Of a stretch of 64,000 nt of DNA, positions 7,793-17,495 are shown piece by piece. The DNA is from Holtiella sp036655075 (GTDB taxonomy: Bacteria; Bacillota; Clostridia; Lachnospirales; Cellulosilyticaceae): contig NZ_JAVVQU010000004.1 in assembly GCF_036655075.1 (NCBI RefSeq), positions 1 to 64,000 of the forward strand, read 5' to 3'. The translations under genes and the position numbers were made by a program. The first letter of the stretch is position 1. The number at the start of each line of letters is the position of its first letter. The notes beneath the pieces are model-generated. The model was given only the letters and a program-made list of their open reading frames with translations, had not been told where the DNA came from and did no database searches.

Positions 7793-10015
7793 ATGAATCA
7801 ATGGAGAAATTTTAAAACTGGAAAATGGAACGAATCAATCGATGTAAGAGACTTTATTGTTAATAACTATACAGAATATACAGGAGATGCGAGCTTCTTA
7901 GCAGGTCCAACAGAAAATACAACAAAGCTTTGGGAACAGCTTAGTGAACTCATGGTTAAAGAAAGAGAAAGAGGTTGTTTTGTAGATACAAAAACTATTT
8001 CGACTATCATTTCACACAATGCTGGTTACATCGATAAAGATTTAGAAAAAGTAGTAGGCCTTCAAACAGAAGAACCTCTTGTTCGTTCAGTACAACCTTT
8101 TGGTGGTATTAGAACAGTTGAAACGGCATTGAACTCATATGACTATGAAATTGAACCTGAAATGAAAGAGATTTTCACAAAATATAGAAAAACACATAAT
8201 GAAGGTGTCTTCGATGTATACAATGCTGACATTCGTAAGGCAAGAAAAGTAGGGATTGTAACAGGTCTTCCAGATGCATACGGACGTGGACGTATCATTG
8301 GTGATTACAGAAGAGTTGCTTTATACGGTGTAGATCGTTTGATTGAAGAAAAACTTAAAGATAAAGCAGCAAAATCTACTGTCTTTACTTCAGAAACAAT
8401 GAGAGATTGTGAAGAGATTGCAGAACAAGTCAAAGCATTTAAAGAACTTAAACAACTTGGTGAAATGTACGGATTTGATTTATCAAGACCAGCTGTTAAC
8501 TTCCAAGAAGCAACACAATGGTTATACCTTGCATATCTTGCAGCTACAAAAGAACAAAATGGTGCAGCGATGTCAATCGGTAGAACAAGTACATTCCTTG
8601 ATATCTACGCACAAAGAGATATTGAAGAAGGTATTATCACAGAAGAGGAAGCACAAGAAATTATTGACCAATTTATTATGAAACTTCGTATCATCAGATT
8701 CCTCAGAACACCAGAGTATAATGATTTATTCTCAGGTGATCCAACATGGGTAACAGAATCACTTGGTGGAATCGTAGAAGATGGCAGTGCATCACTTGTA
8801 ACTAAAAATAGTTTCCGTTACTTACACACACTTTACAACATTGGACCATCTCCAGAACCAAACTTAACAGTACTTTGGAGTGAAAAGTTCCCACAAGGAT
8901 ACAAGGATTTCTGTGCAAAAGTATCAATTGATACATCAGCTATTCAATATGAGAGTGATGACTTAATGAGACCACAATTTGGCGATGACTATGGTATTGC
9001 ATGCTGTGTATCACCTATGAGAATTGGTAAACAAATGCAGTTCTTCGGAGCACGTGCAAATCTTGCAAAAGCAGTACTTTATGCAGTCAATGGTGGAGTA
9101 GATGAAAAAGCTAGCGTACCAGTTATACCAGGCATTGATCCAATGACGGACGCAGTTTTGGATTATGATAAAGTGATGAAAAACTTTGAAATAGCTACTG
9201 ATTGGCTTGCAAAAACTTATACAGATGCCTTAAATATCATTCACTATATGCACGACAAATATTGCTATGAAAGAATTGAAATGGCACTTCATGATACAGA
9301 AGTATTCCGTACTATGGCTTGTGGTATAGCAGGACTTGCAGTAGCAGCAGATTCACTTTCTGCAATCAAACATACAAAAGTTAGACCAATTAGAAATGAA
9401 CAAGGTATTGCTATTGACTTTGAAATTGAAGGTGAATACCCAGCATACGGAAATAATGATGACCGTGTGGATGACATTGCTGTTCAACTTACAAAAGACT
9501 TCATGGAAAAAATCAGAAGACATACCCCATATAGAAATTCCACTTATACACAGTCTGTACTTACTATTACATCAAATGTTGTATATGGTAAAAAAACAGG
9601 TGCGACACCAGATGGACGTAAAGCAGGTGTACCATTCTCACCAGGTGCGAACCCAATGAATGGTAGAGAAACAAAAGGTGTGCTTGCAGCATGTAGCTCA
9701 GTCGCAAAAATTCCATTTGAGCATGCACAAGATGGTATTTCTTATACATTCTCATTAGTACCACAAACACTTGGAAAACTTGAACATGAACGTGTCCAAA
9801 ATATGGTAGGTATTTTAGATGGATACTTTGGGCAAACAGGACAACACATTAATGTAAATGTTCTTCACAAAGACCTTCTATTAGATGCTATGGATCATCC
9901 AGAGAAATACCCACAACTTACAATTCGTGTTTCAGGATATGCAGTCAACTTCATTAAGTTAACAAGAGAACAACAATTAGACGTTATTAGTAGAACATTC
10001 CACGAAAGAATGTAA
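7793..10015 (+). CDS. pflB: Formate C-acetyltransferase (pyruvate formate-lyase)
   Basis: This cytoplasmic glycyl-radical enzyme converts pyruvate and CoA to acetyl-CoA and formate in anaerobic fermentation. At 740 residues it matches the family length. The catalytic cysteine pair is Cys404-Cys405 in IACCVSPM, and the glycyl-radical loop RVSGYAVNF near the C terminus places the radical on Gly715. RBS is CAGGAG before ATG 7793. The radical must be installed by an activase (PflA), but none is encoded next to it. The gene stands between its own promoter and a strong terminator, so it is a single-gene unit inside the glycan region. It plausibly consumes pyruvate from sugar and KDPG breakdown. Confidence 0.97.
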   Translation: MNQWRNFKTGKWNESIDVRDFIVNNYTEYTGDASFLAGPTENTTKLWEQLSELMVKERERGCFVDTKTISTIISHNAGYIDKDLEKVVGLQTEEPLVRSVQPFGGIRTVETALNSYDYEIEPEMKEIFTKYRKTHNEGVFDVYNADIRKARKVGIVTGLPDAYGRGRIIGDYRRVALYGVDRLIEEKLKDKAAKSTVFTSETMRDCEEIAEQVKAFKELKQLGEMYGFDLSRPAVNFQEATQWLYLAYLAATKEQNGAAMSIGRTSTFLDIYAQRDIEEGIITEEEAQEIIDQFIMKLRIIRFLRTPEYNDLFSGDPTWVTESLGGIVEDGSASLVTKNSFRYLHTLYNIGPSPEPNLTVLWSEKFPQGYKDFCAKVSIDTSAIQYESDDLMRPQFGDDYGIACCVSPMRIGKQMQFFGARANLAKAVLYAVNGGVDEKASVPVIPGIDPMTDAVLDYDKVMKNFEIATDWLAKTYTDALNIIHYMHDKYCYERIEMALHDTEVFRTMACGIAGLAVAADSLSAIKHTKVRPIRNEQGIAIDFEIEGEYPAYGNNDDRVDDIAVQLTKDFMEKIRRHTPYRNSTYTQSVLTITSNVVYGKKTGATPDGRKAGVPFSPGANPMNGRETKGVLAACSSVAKIPFEHAQDGISYTFSLVPQTLGKLEHERVQNMVGILDGYFGQTGQHINVNVLHKDLLLDAMDHPEKYPQLTIRVSGYAVNFIKLTREQQLDVISRTFHERM

Positions 10016-10018
10016 TTT

Positions 10019-10065
10019 AAATATCCCTAAGGCTAGAAGAAACTAGCTTTAGGGATATTTGTTTT
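10019..10065 (+). terminator. Intrinsic terminator after pflB
   Basis: An 18-bp stem (10019-10036 with 10043-10060, one wobble) with loop AAGAAA is followed by gttttgt. Confidence 0.92.
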
Positions 10066-10077
10066 GTAAAAATAAAA

Positions 10078-10129
10078 GTAAACTATTTTTAAAATATAGG
10101 TTTACTAAAATAAAAAAATAGTTTATGAT
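10078..10129 (+). promoter_or_regulatory. BirA-type biotin operator overlapping the bioY promoter
   Basis: GTAAAC (10078-10083) and GTTTAC (10100-10105) form an inverted repeat separated by 16 bases. This matches the known BirA box pattern (TTGTMAACC-N14-GGTTKACAA). A promoter, TTTACT (10101-10106), 17 bases, TATGAT (10124-10129), overlaps its right arm, so holo-BirA binding would block RNA polymerase. Confidence 0.75.
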
Positions 10130-10158
10130 AAAATTATAAAAATACAGGGGGGATAAGA

Positions 10159-10707
10159 ATGCAAACAAAATTAACAACAAAAGAAATGACGGTTGTAGGA
10201 TTAGGAGTCGCATTGATGGGTGCATTTTCGCAGTTGGCTATTCCGTTACCAACTGTGCCACTAACACTGCAAATCTTTGGAGCTATTTTACTTGCTATTG
10301 TATTAGAATCTAAGTTAGCAACACTAGTCATGATTATATACACATTAGTAGGTGCTATAGGGGTACCGGTATTTGCAAATTTTAGTAGGGGGATAAGTGT
10401 TATTATAGGACCTACAGGTGGATATATAACGGGTTTTATTGTGTTGGCGTTTATAATAGGAAAGGCAGCAGAGCAAAAAAATCAGAAGGTACTTTTTGTA
10501 GGAGCTTATGTAGCGCTTTTCATGCAGTATGCAATAGGAACACTTCAATTAAAAGGTGTATTGGGTGTGTCTTTTTCAGAAGCAATGGTAGCAGGTGTCT
10601 ATCCATTTATTGTTAAAGACCTTGTTTTAACAAGTATAGCTGTAGTTGTTGCGCTTCAAATCAAAAAGCAGATTAGAGGAATATTGAATGGAAATATTAA
10701 AGCTTAG
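10159..10707 (+). CDS. bioY: Biotin transporter substrate-binding (S) subunit BioY
   Basis: BioY is the membrane S component of an ECF-type biotin importer. The 182 residues are almost all hydrophobic, with about six transmembrane segments. The family region appears near the start (GLGVALMGAFSQLAIPLP...VPLTLQIFGA) and in GPTGGYITGF. The energising EcfA/EcfT subunits are not nearby and are probably shared. RBS AGGGGGG precedes ATG 10159. The upstream BirA box shows biotin repression and supports the assignment. It overlaps the next gene by 20 bases, so the two are co-translated. Confidence 0.95.
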   Translation: MQTKLTTKEMTVVGLGVALMGAFSQLAIPLPTVPLTLQIFGAILLAIVLESKLATLVMIIYTLVGAIGVPVFANFSRGISVIIGPTGGYITGFIVLAFIIGKAAEQKNQKVLFVGAYVALFMQYAIGTLQLKGVLGVSFSEAMVAGVYPFIVKDLVLTSIAVVVALQIKKQIRGILNGNIKA

Positions 10708-11104
10708 GCCACATCATATTAACTGTATATTCTTTTATGAGGGAAGGGGCTATAGTCAGAAGTTTGTAGAGAATATGGATCAAGTTGTAGCCTATTTATT
10801 GGAGCATTTTGAGCAGAATATTATATTGGAAAAAAGTATTGATCATCTGTGTAAGGATTGTCCAAATCTGGTTGAAGCAGTGTGCAAAAATGACTCGAAA
10901 ATAGAGTTGTTAGACAAAGAAACGCTTAAACAATATAACTTACAAGAACAGCAAGTATATACATTTAAAGAGATTGTTGAAAATATTTATAGTCATTATA
11001 ATGAACATACATTTAGCAAGATTTGTAGTAGTTGTGAATGGTATAAGCAGGGTGTGTGCAGCAAAGAAAAAATAGCAAAGCAGAAACACCGATGGAAATG
11101 CTAA
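10688..11104 (+). CDS. DUF1284 family cysteine-rich protein
   Basis: This 138-residue cytosolic protein opens with LRPHHINCIFFYEGRGYS, the DUF1284 signature. It has paired cysteines: CKDCPNLVEAVC in the middle and CSSCEWYKQGVC at the end, likely to bind a metal or Fe-S cluster. Its function is unknown. The ATG at 10688 lies inside the end of bioY and has an AGAGGA ribosome site, so it is translated with bioY under the same BirA-controlled promoter. That suggests, without proving, a job tied to biotin or to an enzyme using it. Confidence 0.85.
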   Translation: MEILKLRPHHINCIFFYEGRGYSQKFVENMDQVVAYLLEHFEQNIILEKSIDHLCKDCPNLVEAVCKNDSKIELLDKETLKQYNLQEQQVYTFKEIVENIYSHYNEHTFSKICSSCEWYKQGVCSKEKIAKQKHRWKC

Positions 11105-11176
11105 CTCATTTGTTTGCCAAATGTATAGTATGAAATAGCACAGAAGGATTGTCTTGAATAGGAGAATTTAAAGAAA

Positions 11177-11225
11177 AGAAACACGCTAAAATGAGCGAAA
11201 GCTGGTTTTAGCGTGTTTCTTTTTT
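11177..11225. terminator. Bidirectional terminator between convergent genes
   Basis: A perfect 15-bp stem, AGAAACACGCTAAAA (11177-11191) with TTTTAGCGTGTTTCT (11206-11220), has T runs on the plus strand and an A-rich left flank. It serves the bioY operon and the leftward GH110 operon. Confidence 0.9.
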
Positions 11226-11275
11226 ATACAACAGAAAATGGCTATGACTAGAGTGCCATTAGGTAGTGCTAATAG

Positions 11276-13066
11276 TTATGCAAAATACTGTAATGTACCT
11301 GTGGAATTAATAGGGAAGGTTTCTTCGTGGTTTTCTGTAGACAACATCCCCTTTGTGTGGATATCCTGACCAAGTACATCGCCAAGGAGTACATTATTTT
11401 CAATACGTACATCTTGGCAATATTCTAGATTGATCATATGTTTGTGGTCGCCAAATGGTTTATACATATAACTTCTGATGATCTTATTATGACTAAACTC
11501 AAGTCCTTTTGTACTAAGGGCGTAGAGTACAGAGTAGTCAAATGCCATAAATGTATTGTCTACGATGCGGATATTTCTATGGAAAGGTTTATTAAGTTCT
11601 GGTTTTGGCACTTCAGGACAAATACTGATTATGCCTTCACAGAATTGATACATAGAAGTTACACATTCGTTAAAATGATTGCCACAGATTAAAACATCTG
11701 TACAAGCTCCAGATTCATACCACGCGTTGGCATCACCGGCTACAAGGATTGCAGAACCAGCTGAATCGAATACATTGTTTTCAATCACTACCTTTCTTGG
11801 TGTAGACACAAGCACACCACGTGCGCGACAACTACCAAAGTAGTTGTGTCTGCAAAGAAGAGAAGGAGAGTTAGTTAAGTTTTCGAGTGCATCGCCAACT
11901 TGAATATCTTCAGGAAGTTCACCTTCAAAAGTGAGCACAAATTCAGTTGGGGAAAGAAGTATAAAACTTTTAGCCTGGCGTACGCCACAAGATGCCATGG
12001 AAAGACGTTCAATAAAGGAAATGTCATGCCCTTCTTTTGCCCAGCAATCAAAGCCAATAGCTTGGTGATGTGCGAAGATACCTTTTACTGTATGTGCATC
12101 TACAAGTTCAGTGATGCGTAAAGATGTGCCATGGACATTGATAGGGTCATCCATAAGACCGTAGAACCAACAGTTTGCTACAGTAATATGTCCTTTGTTG
12201 TTAGATAAATGGAGTCCATCATCATGGCCTGTTAAGACACGTCTACCCTTAGCTTGGTTTGGTTCAAAGCGCACGTTGCTAAAGGAAAGAGTATCACAGA
12301 ACTGAGTTAAGATACCAAGACCACCTGTATTATGCAAAATTACATTGTGAATAGCTAAGTTAGTACTTTGATTTAAGAAGAGGCCAGGATGTAAGCGTTT
12401 GTTATGCCTAAGTACTCCGAAGTTGCCTGGTGTAGGAATGGGATCGAAAGAGCCATGGAAACGAATAAGGCCGTCTTCTAGTTGTTCGTGATTTTCACTG
12501 TAGAATAAATCCCCTGTGCGATACGCTAATTTTTTTGTTGTTTGATCAAATTGAACGAATGTATTATAAAGAACATTGCTATAAGATTCCCAGTTTTCCC
12601 CCTTGAACCAGAGCTGATTGTCTTTAACATAGTGAGGAAATTGCTTTGTATCAATACGCATATCTACCCATTCTTTGCAAGATGCTATAACTTTACCTTC
12701 TGCAGAAAGAGGAATATCCCAGTCAATAATAATATTTTGAATAGTGATATTACGTGAAGTATCCACAGCAATAGGACTTGTTTGACCAGCGTAGATAAAA
12801 GTACTACCGGCACCGTCTAAAATAATATTTTCCATATCCTTAATGAAGATAGAAAGGTGGCGAGGGTTATCTTGATCGGTATTTGAGAAGTAGTAGTGTG
12901 CCTGTGTAGCATAGTCAGAAGAGAATCTGTAAGTACCCTTTTCTAAAATAAAATGAGTATGAGTAGGATGTGCCTCTAACATGGATTTAAAAAGATGTGT
13001 CATATCCTTATTTGTATTTGGGAGGATACCAAGATCTTTGGCATAAATGATTTGTATAGGTGTCAT
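11276..13066 (-). CDS. GH110 alpha-1,3-galactosidase (blood-group B / alpha-Gal type), cytosolic
   Basis: This 596-residue right-handed beta-helix protein matches GH110, inverting exo-alpha-1,3-galactosidases that remove the blood-group B galactose or linear alpha-Gal. The helix core shows in repeats such as NITIQNIIIDW, NLAIHNVILHNTGG and KVVIENNVFDSAGS. Candidate catalytic acids are Asp283 in GHDDGLHLS and Asp306-Asp307 in MDDPINVHG. The 283-306-307 spacing equals D321-D344-D345 of the Pseudoalteromonas enzyme as I recall it. No signal peptide. RBS AAAGGAG lies upstream of 13066. It is the last gene of a leftward operon after GH35 and GH95, so alpha-Gal, alpha-Fuc and beta-Gal removal are co-regulated. 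It could prefer linear over branched substrates. Confidence 0.85.
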   Translation of the reverse strand: MTPIQIIYAKDLGILPNTNKDMTHLFKSMLEAHPTHTHFILEKGTYRFSSDYATQAHYYFSNTDQDNPRHLSIFIKDMENIILDGAGSTFIYAGQTSPIAVDTSRNITIQNIIIDWDIPLSAEGKVIASCKEWVDMRIDTKQFPHYVKDNQLWFKGENWESYSNVLYNTFVQFDQTTKKLAYRTGDLFYSENHEQLEDGLIRFHGSFDPIPTPGNFGVLRHNKRLHPGLFLNQSTNLAIHNVILHNTGGLGILTQFCDTLSFSNVRFEPNQAKGRRVLTGHDDGLHLSNNKGHITVANCWFYGLMDDPINVHGTSLRITELVDAHTVKGIFAHHQAIGFDCWAKEGHDISFIERLSMASCGVRQAKSFILLSPTEFVLTFEGELPEDIQVGDALENLTNSPSLLCRHNYFGSCRARGVLVSTPRKVVIENNVFDSAGSAILVAGDANAWYESGACTDVLICGNHFNECVTSMYQFCEGIISICPEVPKPELNKPFHRNIRIVDNTFMAFDYSVLYALSTKGLEFSHNKIIRSYMYKPFGDHKHMINLEYCQDVRIENNVLLGDVLGQDIHTKGMLSTENHEETFPINSTGTLQYFA

Positions 13067-13119
13067 GGTGTAAGCTCCTTTTTATAAAATGCATTTAAAT
13101 AAGTGAAGGGCATAGGTTA

Positions 13120-15459
13120 CTAACTAAAAATATAAGGTTGGTTTGCAACCAATTGAATTTCTTTTGATACATTATGTAGGTGCACTGTCAATGTTTGGGT
13201 AATAGGTGTGGTAAAAGTAACTTTTGTAGGCATCATGTTTTCCCAATGCATATCGAGTGTGATATTCCCTTTGAGTTTGAAACCAGTCATTACACCGGTA
13301 TGCCATTTATCAGGTAGTGCAGGTAATAGATAAACTTGACCTAAGTGACTTTCGGCTAACATATGAGTAATACCAGAAGTTGCTGCAAAGTTTCCATCAA
13401 TTTGGAAAGGTGGATGAGCATCAAAAAGGTTTGTGTAGGTGCCACCACCGTAATGCATTTCAGTTGCAGTGATATCCACTAGATGGAGTTGACGTTCAAT
13501 GAGTTTAAGGGCATGGTTGCCATCACGTAATTTAGCCCAGAGATTGATCTTCCAGCCAAGACTCCAACCTGTACCATCATCTCCACGAACAAGAAGGCTT
13601 TGCTTACAAGCTTCCATTAGTTGTGGTGTAGAGTGGAAACTGAATTCTTTTCCTGGGAAGAGTGGATAAAGGTGAGATACATGACGATGTGTAATTTCTG
13701 TCTCTGTGAAGTCGTGGCACCATTCAAGGAGTGTACCTCGCTCGCTGACTTTATAAGGTAGAAAGTGAGCAAGTTGATGTGAGAGAGTTGCTTGAAGTTC
13801 GTCTTCTTCACCTAAGATAGATAAAGCATCTAGGCAGTTTTGGAAAGTTTCTTTAACAATGCCAGAAGTCATTGTGGTTGTTTCGCATACGCTAAGGTGT
13901 TGGCCTTCATAGTCAAAAGAGTTTTCAGGAGATGTAGACATTGGTAAGAAGTAATATCCGTTTTCATCTTGTATGAGTAAGTCGCTATAGAAGTGAGCGG
14001 CTTCTCTTAATATAGGATAAATTTCTTTTAAGAAAGCAGTATCCAAAGTGTATAGGTAGTGTTGGTAAAGGTGAGTGCTGAGCCAGCCACTGCTTAAGTT
14101 CCAAAAACCGTAAGAACTGCTATGTACTCCGTGATTACCAACAGGTGTTGTTTGACGCCACAAGTCAATGTTATGGTGGGCTACAAATCCAGAAGCATTA
14201 TAGTATTTTTTTGCAGTTTCTTGACCCGATACACTAATATCTTTGATTAAGTCAAAGAGAGGTGTATGCATGTCAGAGAGATTACAAGACTCAGCAGGCC
14301 AGTAATTCATCTGGGTATTAATGTTTACAGTATAGTTTGAACTCCATGGTGCACGGAGGTCTTGATTCCAAATGCCTTGTAAGTTAGTAGCTTGTGTACC
14401 AGGCCTGGAGCTTGAAAGCATGAGGTAGCGTCCGTAGTGGAAAAGAAGTGATGCAAGACCTGTGTCAGACTTATCTACTAAGAAGGTTTTGAGGCGTAGG
14501 TCGGTAGGTAAAGCTTCATTTGTGTGTGTAGGAAGCGTAAGCGTCATACGATTAAAGTAATGTGTATAGTCTTGTACATGTACAGCTTTAGCAGCATCAA
14601 AATCTACAGATAGAGCATGTGCTAATGTAGAAGTAAGTAAAGCTTTATAGTCTGTTCCTTCTAAATAAGGGTGTTTGAAAGAACCGTTGAAGCTAGTTTT
14701 GGCACTTAGGACTAAGGTGAAACTTGTAGCACCTGTAATGTGTAGTGTATCTTCAGTAGTAGTGATGGTTCCATCTATAGAAGATAGTGTAGCGTAGCTT
14801 CCGAAGCGCATGCCACGTTTTTCGGCTTCTTCAAAGTAGAGTACACCTTCTTCAGGTGGGCAGTGAACATAGCTGGGTTCTATATGAGAAGGTGCAAGTC
14901 CATCTAAGTGAAGCGTGTTGCCAGTAGCAACAGTGTGAGACTTAAGAGGACTTGTGAGCTTGATATGAGCAGATAAGAAGCCTTTCGTACTACTTGAAAC
15001 ATGAATGTAGAGTGCATCGTGAGGGGCACTTATAAAAGATTCTTGATGAATAAGTGTATCGCCTATACGATAAGTTGTAAGATGTGTAGCTGTTTCTAGA
15101 TTCAATGTACGTGTGTAATCAGTAGTACATTGGGCTTCAGGATAGTCAAAGCTAAGTGATAAGTCGCCTAGAGGTAAGTAAGCTTGAGTCCAATCACCAA
15201 GAAGATTTTCCTCTAGTATTTTTTCAGCTGTAGCATAATCTTGATTTAAAGTAGCCTTTTTAGCTTCTTCATAGATAGAAGCATCTTCAACAATATGAAG
15301 GTTACGTGGATAGCCAGACCAAAGGGTATCTTCGTTAAGTAAAAAGTGAGTTTCGGAAATACCGCCGTCTACCATGGCACCTAAGTGTCCATTTCCTAGA
15401 GGTAGAGAATGGGTCCAAGTTGGTGAAGGTTGTTTGTACCAAAGTTTAAGTGTATTCAT
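13120..15459 (-). CDS. GH95 alpha-L-fucosidase (1,2-alpha-fucosidase type), cytosolic
   Basis: GH95 enzymes are inverting and release alpha-1,2-fucose from H-antigen caps on mucin or milk-type glycans; a few act on alpha-L-galactose. The 779 residues open with WYKQPSPTWTHSLPLGNGHLGAMV and NEDTLWSG, the family N-terminal beta-sandwich signature. The (alpha/alpha)6 barrel carries Asn379-Ile-Asn381 in VNINTQMNYWPAE, Glu512 in STSPENSF and Asp688 in DGNFAATSG. These correspond to N421, N423, E566 and D766 of Bifidobacterium AfcA. No signal peptide, whereas AfcA is secreted. RBS AGGAGG is upstream. It lies between GH35 and GH110, with 53-74 base gaps. Confidence 0.95.
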   Translation of the reverse strand: MNTLKLWYKQPSPTWTHSLPLGNGHLGAMVDGGISETHFLLNEDTLWSGYPRNLHIVEDASIYEEAKKATLNQDYATAEKILEENLLGDWTQAYLPLGDLSLSFDYPEAQCTTDYTRTLNLETATHLTTYRIGDTLIHQESFISAPHDALYIHVSSSTKGFLSAHIKLTSPLKSHTVATGNTLHLDGLAPSHIEPSYVHCPPEEGVLYFEEAEKRGMRFGSYATLSSIDGTITTTEDTLHITGATSFTLVLSAKTSFNGSFKHPYLEGTDYKALLTSTLAHALSVDFDAAKAVHVQDYTHYFNRMTLTLPTHTNEALPTDLRLKTFLVDKSDTGLASLLFHYGRYLMLSSSRPGTQATNLQGIWNQDLRAPWSSNYTVNINTQMNYWPAESCNLSDMHTPLFDLIKDISVSGQETAKKYYNASGFVAHHNIDLWRQTTPVGNHGVHSSSYGFWNLSSGWLSTHLYQHYLYTLDTAFLKEIYPILREAAHFYSDLLIQDENGYYFLPMSTSPENSFDYEGQHLSVCETTTMTSGIVKETFQNCLDALSILGEEDELQATLSHQLAHFLPYKVSERGTLLEWCHDFTETEITHRHVSHLYPLFPGKEFSFHSTPQLMEACKQSLLVRGDDGTGWSLGWKINLWAKLRDGNHALKLIERQLHLVDITATEMHYGGGTYTNLFDAHPPFQIDGNFAATSGITHMLAESHLGQVYLLPALPDKWHTGVMTGFKLKGNITLDMHWENMMPTKVTFTTPITQTLTVHLHNVSKEIQLVANQPYIFS

Positions 15460-15533
15460 TATAGAGATCCTCCTAAAATTGAAATGATATGATAAAAGTA
15501 GTTTCTTCTAAGTTTATTTATAAATAGAGACTA

Positions 15534-17258
15534 CTAGCCAAGGATAGCATGATCTATAAACTCTATGTTTGGTTCTTTAGTATTATGTTGTTCAAAGATG
15601 GTAATTTCGTTGGCACCAACTTTAAGTAGACCACTTGGAACAAATAAGGTTTCTTGTGGTCCTATATTCCAATAACGACCAATGTTGAAACCATTAATAG
15701 TAATAAAACCTTTTGTTAGATTTTCAAATTTAATAAATGTATCAGCTACTTCATTTACCATAAGTGTAGCTTGATAGAAACAAGGTTTATCTGTGTTAGT
15801 AATTTCATTTTTAAAGTCTATTTTGGATAAATCTTTCATATCTAAGTTATAGATATCATAACCGAAAGTGAAGCAACCACCGAGTGTAATGCCTTCAGAT
15901 ACCCCTTTATAATCTTTAAGTCGTGGGCCGTAGTTGACACGTCCTAAGTTTTCTATAAGGACATCAAGCTGAACACCATCTTTTGGAATCGGGAAGGATA
16001 GCGCTTGCTTTTCACCACGCATATAAACACCGAGTTCTTTGTTGTCTACAAAGATTTGTGCACGATCACGTACTTCTAGAAGACCAAGATGTAGTTCTTG
16101 ACGAGGACCTTCAACTTGTTTGCGGTAAAGAATATAACCATAGTCTTGACCAAAGTGTTCCATATTGCGTGCATTAGCAGAGAACTTCTTAGTAGATAGG
16201 TTATCTAAGTTGTCAAAGAGTAAGGCTTGTTTTTCAAAGTTTACTTTGCCATAAGCTTTTTTGACTGTATTAGCTGGAATGGCATAAGGGATTTCGCCAA
16301 AATGCTTTTCAAGACATTCGCGAACTTTAAGATAAGTTTCTGTGATATCACCTGCTTCAGTAAGAAGTGCGCAGTAGTCATAGCTTGTAGCAGTAGGAAG
16401 ATATCCACCATCATGATCATAATAGTTAGCACCGTTGTAGAAGCCAAAGTTCGTACCACCGTGGAACATATAGAAGTTAATATGTGCTTGATGACGAATC
16501 ATTTCTTCTAATACATTTACAACCTCATGACTTGGGCGTGTGTGATGTTCTTTGCCCCAATGGTCAAACCAACCATCCCAGAATTCCATACAAGTTACAG
16601 GAAGGTCAGGCTGACGATTTTTTAGTTGAGCAAAGTTCCAGTCAGGGTCTGAACCGAAGTTTACAGTTTTAAATACATCTGGAAGTGTACCACCTGTAAG
16701 CATATGGTCTGGACCACCATCAGAAGTGAAAAGAAGTACATCTACACCGCGTGAAATAAGGCCATCTTTAATGTGGTTAAGGTATTGTTTGTCATCACCG
16801 TAGCTGCCATATTCATTTTCTACTTGAACAGCAATAATTGGACCACCTTTGGTAGATTGGAATGGGACGATACGTGGAATGAGGGCATCAAACCAGTCAT
16901 CTACATGTTTTAAATACATTTCATCATAGCAGCGAAGTACCATGTTTCTATCTTGAAGAAGCCATGCAGGAAGGCCACCAAAATCCCATTCAGAACAAAT
17001 ATATGGGCCTGGGCGAAGGATTACAGCAAGATCTAATTCATTAGCAATTTCTAAGAAATACTCTAAGTCAAAATGACCGTCGAATACATACTCATCTTTT
17101 TGAGGTTCGTGAAGATTCCAAGGTACATAAGTTTCAACCGTGTTAAAGCCACAGGCTTTAAGTTTAAGTAAACGGTCTTTATAGTCGGATTTAAGTAATC
17201 TGAAGTAGTGGATTGCACCACTTATAATAGGTTGTTCTTGGTTCGTTAATGATAACAT
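15534..17258 (-). CDS. GH35 beta-galactosidase, cytosolic
   Basis: This retaining beta-galactosidase of GH35, often specific for beta-1,3-linked galactose in mucin cores, has 574 residues. The TIM barrel opens with PIISGAIHYFR and YVPWNLHEP, then RPGPYICSEWDFGGLP. The acid/base is Glu149 in VENEYGSYG and the nucleophile Glu225 in CMEFWDGWFDHWG. C-terminal jelly-roll domains follow from about residue 390 (GFITINGFNIGRYWNIGPQ). There is no signal peptide and the length is that of compact cytosolic GH35 enzymes. It is the first gene of a leftward operon. A 25-bp palindrome (17294-17318) lies just before its start and the divergent GH88 operon begins on the other side. Confidence 0.96.
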   Translation of the reverse strand: MLSLTNQEQPIISGAIHYFRLLKSDYKDRLLKLKACGFNTVETYVPWNLHEPQKDEYVFDGHFDLEYFLEIANELDLAVILRPGPYICSEWDFGGLPAWLLQDRNMVLRCYDEMYLKHVDDWFDALIPRIVPFQSTKGGPIIAVQVENEYGSYGDDKQYLNHIKDGLISRGVDVLLFTSDGGPDHMLTGGTLPDVFKTVNFGSDPDWNFAQLKNRQPDLPVTCMEFWDGWFDHWGKEHHTRPSHEVVNVLEEMIRHQAHINFYMFHGGTNFGFYNGANYYDHDGGYLPTATSYDYCALLTEAGDITETYLKVRECLEKHFGEIPYAIPANTVKKAYGKVNFEKQALLFDNLDNLSTKKFSANARNMEHFGQDYGYILYRKQVEGPRQELHLGLLEVRDRAQIFVDNKELGVYMRGEKQALSFPIPKDGVQLDVLIENLGRVNYGPRLKDYKGVSEGITLGGCFTFGYDIYNLDMKDLSKIDFKNEITNTDKPCFYQATLMVNEVADTFIKFENLTKGFITINGFNIGRYWNIGPQETLFVPSGLLKVGANEITIFEQHNTKEPNIEFIDHAILG

Positions 17259-17293
17259 TCTTGAAGTCCTTTCTAAAAGTCAATATTATAGTT

Positions 17294-17318
17294 AGTAAAA
17301 ATATTTAATATTTTTACT
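17294..17318. promoter_or_regulatory. Perfect 12-1-12 palindrome in the GH35/GH88 divergent promoter region
   Basis: AGTAAAAATATT (17294-17305), T, AATATTTTTACT (17307-17318) is a perfect inverted repeat, 36 bases before the GH35 start. It is a good candidate operator or a hairpin in the GH35 leader. The region 17259-17495 also holds TATAAT (17363-17368) pointing to GH88. Confidence 0.5.
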
Positions 17319-17495
17319 AGACAAAAAACAACTTTAGGTATATATTTTTTATCTTGTTATAGTATAATATAAACGAAAGTATATTGTAAATTTTATTTTA
17401 TAATTATTTTTAATAAGATTATTTAAGACAACATAGAAAAGACATAAAAAGGGCTTGGGTAAAAAAATACTAAAAATATTATAAGGAGAAGCAAC

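Noticed and set aside
17464..17480. Shared AT-rich element TACTAAAAAT in the promoter regions near 17468 and 49590
   Set aside because: It is too short and AT-rich to stand out from background in this genome, and it is not found in the other divergent promoters.
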